7,370 nt of DNA from contig JAUXFG010000177.1 in assembly GCA_030620115.1 (NCBI GenBank), forward strand, positions 1 through 7,370, read 5' to 3'. Numbering within the stretch: the stretch's first letter is position 1; each line of letters opens with the position of its first letter. Below the pieces are notes generated by a model that worked only from the letters and a program-made list of their open reading frames with translations, had not been told where the DNA came from and did not search any database. This stretch comes from Candidatus Fermentibacterota bacterium (GTDB lineage: Bacteria; JAFGKV01). Below, in pieces: positions 1 to 5,927 of the stretch. A program made the position numbers and the translations under genes.

Positions 1-65
1 ATTGCAAGGAGGGTTCCGAAAGTGTAAAGCACTTCCCGGCCTATCCTGAAACATCCACAAACGTC

Positions 66-100
66 GTTGCAAAACTTGACTCATCTGTTAAGTTTTCAAC
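66..100. repeat. AT-rich inverted repeat upstream of the first lipoprotein gene
   Basis: AAAACTTGAC (71-80) pairs with GTTAAGTTTT (87-96) around a 6-nt loop, with one G-U pair if transcribed. The outer seven base pairs (71-77 with 90-96) are perfect. After a one-base bulge at C70 against a mismatch, GTTG (66-69) also pairs with CAAC (97-100). The right arm ends in four T residues, so it could be an A-run/U-run terminator for an upstream gene, but the stem is poor in GC. It also contains a -35-like TTGACT (76-81) without a good -10 at normal spacing, so an operator is the alternative. The structure is seen in the sequence; the function is inferred. Confidence 0.4.
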
Positions 101-115
101 CTATTGAAGACGGCT

Positions 116-122
116 AGAGGAG
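116..122 (+). promoter_or_regulatory. Ribosome binding site that selects the GTG start at 129
   Basis: AGAGGAG is a near-complete Shine-Dalgarno match. It directly abuts the ATG at 123, which leaves no spacer for that codon, but it lies 6 nt before the in-frame GTG at 129, an ideal distance. A TTG at 135 would have a 12-nt spacer and is less likely. The site therefore argues for a GTG start two codons downstream of the ATG. Confidence 0.65.
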
Positions 123-128
123 ATGCCT

Positions 129-1958
129 GTGGAGTTGTTTTCCGAAGAAACAATCATTGCGAGATGCACGAGGAAGGCGGTTGGCGCCCTTCTTGGCCTG
201 ATCGCTGCGGCGACTCTTGTGTTCTCAGCCTGCTCCAACAGTCCACCCAACATCCTGCTCGTCACGTTGGACACGACGCGTGCCGATCGCCTTGGTTGCT
301 ATGGCTACTCGTTGGGTCATACGCCGGTTATCGACTCACTTGCCGCGTTGGGAACGCTCTTCCTTTCGGCCTACACGCCGGTCCCGCTCACATTACCCGC
401 CCACGCGACGATTCTGACGGGTATTGAACCCTGGGAGCATGGGGTGCGGGACAATGGATTCCATCGTCTCGATGAGCATAGGCCGAGACTTGCCGGCAAA
501 CTTTCCGAAGCCGGATACCGGTGTGGCGCTATTGTTGCTGCATACCCACTCATTCGCCAATACGGTCTTTCCGGTGGATTCGATCTCTACGATGACGAGC
601 TCCCCTCCATGGATGGGGGGTTCGTCTACCCTGAGAGAAAGGCGCCGGCCGTAACCGATGCTGCTCTTGCGGCGCTCTCCAGAAGCGATTGGTGGGAACC
701 CATTTTCCTCTGGGTTCACTACTTCGATCCGCACACGCCGTACGAAGCCTTGTGCGGGGGGCTCTCCGGCTATGATGCAGAGATCGCTCTGATGGATAGG
801 GAGATAGGCCGGTTGTTGCGAGGCCTCCCGAAAGGTCGCTGGGTCATCTGTGTCGTGGGTGACCACGGCGAGGGGCTTGGGGATCATGGTGAGGATACTC
901 ATGGGGATATGCTGTACTCATCCACCATGCGAGTTCCCCTCATTTTTGCCGGGGCTGGTTGGCCGTCAGGAGTCGCTCGTCCCGAGCCCGCGACCTTGTC
1001 GGATCTGGCGCCTACCCTTCTTCATTGCGCCGGCATTCCCGCAGCGGAGTTTCCGGGGAATGATCTCAAGGAAAGATGCGCAGAACGGATCATCAGAGGG
1101 GAAACGCTGCATCCTTTGTACCGATATGGATGGCCGCCATTGCGATCTGTGCAGCGGGGATCCATGAAGCTGATCAGCGGAGAGATCGCGGAGCTCTATG
1201 ATCTATCACGAGATCCCGGAGAGCTCCACAACTTGTCTTCAGAACGACATGACTCGGTCACCTCTCTGACCGTGCAACTCCCGCCTCAGGTTGTTCCTCG
1301 CAAGACAGTGGCCCTCTCCACCACCGATCGGCGAGCTCTACTGGCCTTGGGATATCTTGATGAGCCGGGAGCCCAAATCGCGTGCCGTGAGAGCCTTCTT
1401 GTTCTGTTGGAAGAGGGGAACAGGTATGCCCAGGAAGGGCAGTGGGTTGATGCGCAAAGGACGTTCTTGCGCGTACTCCGGCACGACTCGGGTAACCTGT
1501 GGGCTCGTTTGGGCGTGGGAACCTGTCAAATCCGCCGGGGGGAGATCGAGAGCGCCGACAGCACATTTTTGGCTCTTTATCAGGAATACCCCGACTATCT
1601 ACCCGTGTTACAGAATCTTGCCATGATCAGGTGGATGGTGGGGAATTTCGAGGGAGCGGAGCAGTTCAATCGACTGGTGTTGGCGCGAATGCCCGAGGAC
1701 GCCACTGCGTTGCTCTATCTGGCAATGATCCTACGCCACGCCCATCAGTATGAGGAGAGCCGGCGGTGCTATGAGAAATTGGTCAAGATTCGACCTCACG
1801 ACGCGCATGTGCAGCGGGATCTGGGGAGCCTTCTTGCTTATGAGTTCAAGGAACATGGAGCAGCATCTGACTGTTGGGCCAAGGCATTGGAGATTGATCC
1901 CCTCCTCGATCAACGCGAGGCCATGGAACGGGAGATGAAACGGTGGCGTGAGGAATGA
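129..1958 (+). CDS. Sulfatase-fold lipoprotein with C-terminal TPR repeats and a Thr nucleophile
   Basis: The protein has 609 residues from the GTG at 129, or 611 if ATG 123 is used; numbering here is from 129. A basic n-region and hydrophobic stretch end in a lipobox-like FSA-C, giving a lipidated Cys35. The alkaline-phosphatase/sulfatase fold starts at Asn41 and runs to about 370. Visible landmarks are the metal ligand Asp48 (LDTTRAD), the nucleophile loop TLPAHATILTG (88-98), HYFDPH (197-202), the metal ligands Asp245-His246 (GDHGEG) and His258, and the family C-terminal signature ELYDLSRDPGELHNL (355-369). A linker (LSTTDRRALLALGYL, about 396-410) leads to five consecutive TPR-like units of about 34 residues (about 422-591) and a charged tail. 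TPRs usually bind protein partners. Thr88 replaces the Cys/Ser of sulfatases, Arg is His92 and the sulfate-binding Lys is missing, so it is probably a phosphotransferase or phosphodiesterase-like enzyme at the membrane rather than a sulfatase. The substrate is unknown. Fold and TPR calls are firm; chemistry is inferred. Confidence 0.9.
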   Translation: MELFSEETIIARCTRKAVGALLGLIAAATLVFSACSNSPPNILLVTLDTTRADRLGCYGYSLGHTPVIDSLAALGTLFLSAYTPVPLTLPAHATILTGIEPWEHGVRDNGFHRLDEHRPRLAGKLSEAGYRCGAIVAAYPLIRQYGLSGGFDLYDDELPSMDGGFVYPERKAPAVTDAALAALSRSDWWEPIFLWVHYFDPHTPYEALCGGLSGYDAEIALMDREIGRLLRGLPKGRWVICVVGDHGEGLGDHGEDTHGDMLYSSTMRVPLIFAGAGWPSGVARPEPATLSDLAPTLLHCAGIPAAEFPGNDLKERCAERIIRGETLHPLYRYGWPPLRSVQRGSMKLISGEIAELYDLSRDPGELHNLSSERHDSVTSLTVQLPPQVVPRKTVALSTTDRRALLALGYLDEPGAQIACRESLLVLLEEGNRYAQEGQWVDAQRTFLRVLRHDSGNLWARLGVGTCQIRRGEIESADSTFLALYQEYPDYLPVLQNLAMIRWMVGNFEGAEQFNRLVLARMPEDATALLYLAMILRHAHQYEESRRCYEKLVKIRPHDAHVQRDLGSLLAYEFKEHGAASDCWAKALEIDPLLDQREAMEREMKRWREE

Positions 1959-2002
1959 CCCGTGTGAGAAATCCAGGCTATCCCGAGTTTTCTTACCTAT
2001 CC

Positions 2003-2030
2003 TTGAGCTTTCCATGCCACTTGATATATT
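2003..2030 (+). promoter_or_regulatory. Possible sigma70-type promoter for the protease gene
   Basis: TTGAGC (2003-2008, four of six match TTGACA) and TATATT (2025-2030, five of six match TATAAT) are separated by 16 bp. Transcription would start near 2037 and leave a leader of about 105 nt before the protease start. The 184-nt gap after the TPR lipoprotein gene allows an independent promoter here. No transcript data back this, and the consensus may differ in this lineage. Confidence 0.4.
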
Positions 2031-2129
2031 CCTCTGATCAATCCGGCGATAGTCTTCTTTGGTCGCCCAATTAACCCGTAGTACCCTTGTTCCGCGTTGA
2101 TGTCCAACCATCTCCCGTCTGTTTCTTTT

Positions 2130-2135
2130 GGAGGG
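2130..2135 (+). promoter_or_regulatory. Ribosome binding site that fixes the protease start at ATG 2143
   Basis: GGAGGG lies 7 nt before the ATG at 2143. An in-frame TTG at 2128 overlaps this site, so it cannot be served by it, and starting there would put five extra residues ahead of a well-formed signal peptide. ATG 2143 is the clear choice. Confidence 0.8.
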
Positions 2136-2142
2136 TTCCTTC

Positions 2143-5100
2143 ATGATCACCCATACTCGCTTTCTCATGATTTTTCTTTCGTTGTTCTGTATCTTGCTTC
2201 TGCAGGGATCTACATCGTCGGCTTGGGCAGAGAAATCAGTTGATCTGACCGCACGTCAAGATGCGCTCCAGCTGCTGGAGAACAGCCCTGGCGGGCTACG
2301 AGTCGCCTATACCTTCTCTCGAATACAGAGCTTCGAGGTTCAAACTGAACGCGGTACATTCTCACATATCAGCATGCCTGGGCTCACCCATTCGACGCGT
2401 ATTGGAGCGCCTAAGCTCCCGGTGAGTCGCCGAATAATTTCGGTTCCGCTGGAAGCTCGCGTTCTGGCTCGTGCAGTGTCTTTCGAGCGCGAGGAGATTC
2501 CCCTCGCTGAATCCGGGATCGATCATCCCATCATGCCGGCACAGCCCTCGCTCTCGAAGAGCCAGTCTCCTGAAGATATGCCTTTTGAATATCGCGAGGA
2601 GTCCTATGCCATTCATGGATTTGGCGATCGTCCGCTGGTGCAGGTGGAGGAGTTGGGAATCCTGCGAGGTTTGCGTCTTTTTCGTTTGATCGTTGAGCCG
2701 GTTCGGTATGACCCGTCCAGCCAAGTGATCGAGGTCTATAACAATCTTGAAGTGGAGATCGAGTTCTCAGGCGGAGATTTCCATGGCACCGAGAATCTGC
2801 GTTGGAAATCATGGTCGCCATACTATGAGGCGGTGTATCAGCGTTGGGTGTTGAACTACATCCCGTTGGACATGCCGAAAGATGATCTCACCCGATATCC
2901 TATCAAGTATATCATTGTTTCGGATCCTATGTTCGAGGCCCAGTTGCAGCCATTCATTGAGTGGAAGACGCAGCAGGGCTTCGAGGTTTTTGTTGGCTAT
3001 GTTGGTGATCCGGACGTGGGATCCACCACGAGCTCCATCAAGAGCTATATCCAAGGCATCTATAACGCAGAGGAACCCAAACCAAGCTTCGTCCTTTTCG
3101 TCGGCGACAGGGAGCAGGTCCCTGCGTGGAACGGGAGTACTGGTGGCCACATCACCGATCTGAACTACGTCAGGCTCGAAGGAAGTGACTACATGCCCGA
3201 GATGTACTATGGCCGTTTCTCTGCACGGAACACCGATGAGCTCCAACCGCAAATCGACAAGACTCTGGAGTACGAGCGATACGAGATGCCGGATCCGGCC
3301 TTTCTGGGCGAGGTGGTGATGATCGCCGGCATGGATAGCGGTCATGGCTCAACCTGGGGTAATGGCCAAATCAACTACGGCACTACGTACTACTTCAACG
3401 GGCCACATGGGATCTTCTCTCACACCTATCTTTACCCGGAATCAGGCAGCAATTCCGCCAATATCATCAATGATGTAAGCAACGGGGTGGGATACGCAAA
3501 CTACACCGCCCATGGCGGAACGACTTCCTGGTCAAACCCCAGCTTCACCATCTCTGACATCAACAGCTTGAACAATGCATCCGAATACCCAACAGTGGTG
3601 GGCAATTGTTGCCTGACCAATGCGTTCGGTACCGGTACATGCTTCGGAGAGGCGTGGCTTCGTGCCGAGAACAAGGGCGCCATCGGCTATATCGGAGGCA
3701 CCAATAGCACCTACTGGGATGAGGATTACTGGTGGGGCGTCGGCGCCGGAACCATTGTCTCTAATCCGACCTACGAGACCCATGGTCTGGGCGCCTATGA
3801 CGGTATGTTCCACGACCATGGCGAGGTTTTCAGAGACTGGTACACCACCCAGTACGCAGTCATCATGGCCGGCAATTTAGCGGTGGTGGAAGGAGGTGGG
3901 AGTGACAACTACTACTGGGAGATCTATGCGCTCATGGGTGATCCCTCCCTTTCCACCTATTTTGCGGTGCCGTCGGCAAATACGGTCAGCTACCCTGGCG
4001 CCATTCTCATCGGGGAGAGCTCGATTCAGGTCACCGCGGATCAGTACTCGTATGTAGGGCTGAGCAAAGACGGAGAACTGTGCGCTTCCGGACTGGTAGA
4101 GAGCAGGGGGCAGATCACTCTGGAATTCGAGCCCTTCATGATTCCGGGTCAGGCCGATCTTGTCATTACACGACAGAATCGAGAACCTGTGATCACGACC
4201 ATTGATGTAATCCCCAACGAAGGCTCGTATGTGGTCATCGATTCGACATTCATTGACGATACCACTGGGGGTAACGGTGATTTCGCCATCGACGTAGGCG
4301 AGAATGCGGCCCTTACGGTATTCCTGAAGAATGTTGGTACACAGACTGCTTCATCGGTGGTGGGTTCGCTCTATACCGACCAGGCCGAGGTAACGATTAC
4401 GGATCCAGTCCAGGCGTTCGGCGATTTGACGTCGGGGCAGATGGGAGGCTCCGGCGCTCCGTACGGCGTTGATTTGGGCACTGTAGATGATGGCGCTTCT
4501 CTTCCTTTCTATCTGAAGATCACCGCGGCAGAATCATTATGGATACGTGATTTCCTCCTGCAGGCTCATGCGCCGATCCTGGCTCAAGAAGGGTGGCAGA
4601 TAAATGACGCGTCAGGCAATGGGAATGGAAGGCCTGATCCAGGCGAGACGGTGGAGCTCACCATAGTGGTCGGCAATACCGGATCCGGTGATGCAGCAAA
4701 TGCGCAGCTCACCTTGGATGATTCCGATCCCTACGTGACCATCACGGAGCCATCCACGCAGAGCCTTGGGCAGATACTATCGGGGAACCAGGTTACCAGC
4801 CCATCATTCGTGGTGACCTTTGATGTCGCATGCCCTGAGGCTTATGCTGCCATAATCCCGATCCAGTTCGCCTCCAACGGTGGAGCGTATAGCAACACGG
4901 GGTCGTTGACCCTTATCGTGGGTCAGCGCGAGCTCCTGTTCGTTGATTCGGACAATGAGACTACCGAGGGTCGGATTGTCACAGCCCTCGATGCGTGGGG
5001 AGGCTCATACCGCAGATTGGACGTGCACAACCAGGAGACCGTGCCTGTGGACACTCTTCTTTCGTACCGCATGGTGCTCTGGTCAGCGGGAGACCAGAAT

Positions 5101-5868
5101 GTCTCCAGCCTCACGGAGGCAAACCAGACCAACATGGCATCGTACCTCGACCAGGGTGGGGCGCTGCTTTTTACCGCGGAGAATTATCTCACTTCGTATG
5201 GGAGTACATCCTTCACGTCCGACTATCTTCATGTTGGATCATATGAGACGAGCATAAGCGGAACAAATATTGTCGGGGAGCCGGGCGATCCCATCGGTGA
5301 CGGCATTTCACTGACATTGAGCTATCCATCCGGTCTTGCGGAATACCCAGACCGTGTCACGCCGGATGCGGAGGCCGCGGTTGTCTTTCGCATGGAAGGA
5401 AGCAATGATCCTATTGCCATCCGATACCCTGGCAGCGGCTCATCAGTGTTCCGGGTTGTGTTCTTTGGTGTGGCTCTGGAAGCGTTTCCATCGAGCGGTA
5501 TGAGCCGCAATGATGTAGAAACCGTGGTATCCGATTGTCTGGGATGGTTGGGTGGCAGCGGGGACTTCATTGCCCCCACCACGCCGGGAGACGTGATATT
5601 TGCGGCAGATGGAATCCTGAGCTGGAGCGCATCCACGGATAACGTGGGCGTTGACCACTACAGTATCTACCGGAGTACCAATGCGTACTTCGACGTGGAC
5701 GGCATGACGCCTCTACAGACGACTGCCGGGACCAGCGCCTCGTTTCCAGGCAGTGTAGGAGATCCGATCATTAACTACTACTTCCGCGTGACGGCTACGG
5801 ACGGTGCTGACAACGAGTCAACGCCTTCAAACCCGGTAGGGGAGCATGATTTTAGCCTGAATGGTTAG
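2143..5868 (+). CDS. Secreted gingipain-like (peptidase family C25) multidomain cysteine protease
   Basis: The protein has 1241 residues from ATG 2143. A type I signal peptide ends in AWA-E, with cleavage expected after Ala29. Residues of about 30-250 resemble the C25 propeptide. The peptidase domain runs from about Pro253 to GDPS (599-602). It contains the catalytic His457 (NYTAHGG), the Cys in NCCLTNAF (Cys490 by alignment to RgpB Cys244, preceded by Cys489) and the typical CFGEAWLRA at 500-508. Asp398 sits where RgpB has Glu152. A gingipain-type Ig-like domain follows (about 612-691), then two related beta-sandwich modules with Asn/Asp/Gly-rich GE motifs (about 700-810 and 815-928). Next comes a glutamine-amidotransferase-like Rossmann domain without a visible nucleophile Cys (about 930-1137), and a fibronectin III domain (about 1147-1232). 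It ends in GEHDFSLNG, with no type IX sorting domain that I can recognise. The role is an exported endopeptidase, secreted or on the surface. The family call is strong; specificity and export route are open. Confidence 0.92.
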   Translation: MITHTRFLMIFLSLFCILLLQGSTSSAWAEKSVDLTARQDALQLLENSPGGLRVAYTFSRIQSFEVQTERGTFSHISMPGLTHSTRIGAPKLPVSRRIISVPLEARVLARAVSFEREEIPLAESGIDHPIMPAQPSLSKSQSPEDMPFEYREESYAIHGFGDRPLVQVEELGILRGLRLFRLIVEPVRYDPSSQVIEVYNNLEVEIEFSGGDFHGTENLRWKSWSPYYEAVYQRWVLNYIPLDMPKDDLTRYPIKYIIVSDPMFEAQLQPFIEWKTQQGFEVFVGYVGDPDVGSTTSSIKSYIQGIYNAEEPKPSFVLFVGDREQVPAWNGSTGGHITDLNYVRLEGSDYMPEMYYGRFSARNTDELQPQIDKTLEYERYEMPDPAFLGEVVMIAGMDSGHGSTWGNGQINYGTTYYFNGPHGIFSHTYLYPESGSNSANIINDVSNGVGYANYTAHGGTTSWSNPSFTISDINSLNNASEYPTVVGNCCLTNAFGTGTCFGEAWLRAENKGAIGYIGGTNSTYWDEDYWWGVGAGTIVSNPTYETHGLGAYDGMFHDHGEVFRDWYTTQYAVIMAGNLAVVEGGGSDNYYWEIYALMGDPSLSTYFAVPSANTVSYPGAILIGESSIQVTADQYSYVGLSKDGELCASGLVESRGQITLEFEPFMIPGQADLVITRQNREPVITTIDVIPNEGSYVVIDSTFIDDTTGGNGDFAIDVGENAALTVFLKNVGTQTASSVVGSLYTDQAEVTITDPVQAFGDLTSGQMGGSGAPYGVDLGTVDDGASLPFYLKITAAESLWIRDFLLQAHAPILAQEGWQINDASGNGNGRPDPGETVELTIVVGNTGSGDAANAQLTLDDSDPYVTITEPSTQSLGQILSGNQVTSPSFVVTFDVACPEAYAAIIPIQFASNGGAYSNTGSLTLIVGQRELLFVDSDNETTEGRIVTALDAWGGSYRRLDVHNQETVPVDTLLSYRMVLWSAGDQNVSSLTEANQTNMASYLDQGGALLFTAENYLTSYGSTSFTSDYLHVGSYETSISGTNIVGEPGDPIGDGISLTLSYPSGLAEYPDRVTPDAEAAVVFRMEGSNDPIAIRYPGSGSSVFRVVFFGVALEAFPSSGMSRNDVETVVSDCLGWLGGSGDFIAPTTPGDVIFAADGILSWSASTDNVGVDHYSIYRSTNAYFDVDGMTPLQTTAGTSASFPGSVGDPIINYYFRVTATDGADNESTPSNPVGEHDFSLNG

Positions 5869-5927
5869 CCCCGAACCTCTGAAGACTGAACCCGGGAACG
5901 GTTACCTCTATTGAGAGAGTTTCCTCG

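Noticed and set aside
3-107. Open frame from the left edge (34 codons, ending in KFSTY and a TGA at 105), possibly the tail of an upstream gene
   Set aside because: It is too short to recognise, has no clear codon bias, overlaps the hairpin at 66-100, and a minus-strand frame is open over the same bases. It may be real but cannot be supported from this window.
123-125. ATG start for the first lipoprotein
   Set aside because: The strong AGAGGAG site directly abuts it with no spacer, while GTG 129 has a 6-nt spacer. It remains possible and changes the protein by only two residues.
104-427. 107-codon plus-strand reading frame overlapping the first lipoprotein
   Set aside because: It lies in another frame over a well-supported lipoprotein gene and has no recognisable domain.
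393-902. 169-codon minus-strand reading frame
   Set aside because: It is antisense to the conserved sulfatase-fold core and has no recognisable domain or ribosome binding site; it is a shadow of the real gene.
129-1958. Labelling either lipoprotein as an arylsulfatase
   Set aside because: The formylglycine-forming Cys/Ser, the following Arg and the sulfate-binding Lys are all replaced; only the fold and metal ligands are shared.
2045-2067. GGCGA/TCGCC inverted repeat in the protease leader
   Set aside because: Only five base pairs with a 13-nt loop, which is expected by chance.
2128-2130. TTG start for the protease
   Set aside because: It overlaps the ribosome binding site; ATG 2143 has correct spacing and begins a standard signal peptide.
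1731-2168. 145-codon minus-strand reading frame spanning the 1959-2142 gap
   Set aside because: It runs into both flanking genes in antisense, shows no family motif, and would leave the protease promoter and ribosome binding site inside it.
2809-3345. 178-codon minus-strand reading frame
   Set aside because: It is antisense to the C25 peptidase domain, whose plus-strand translation has clear family motifs.
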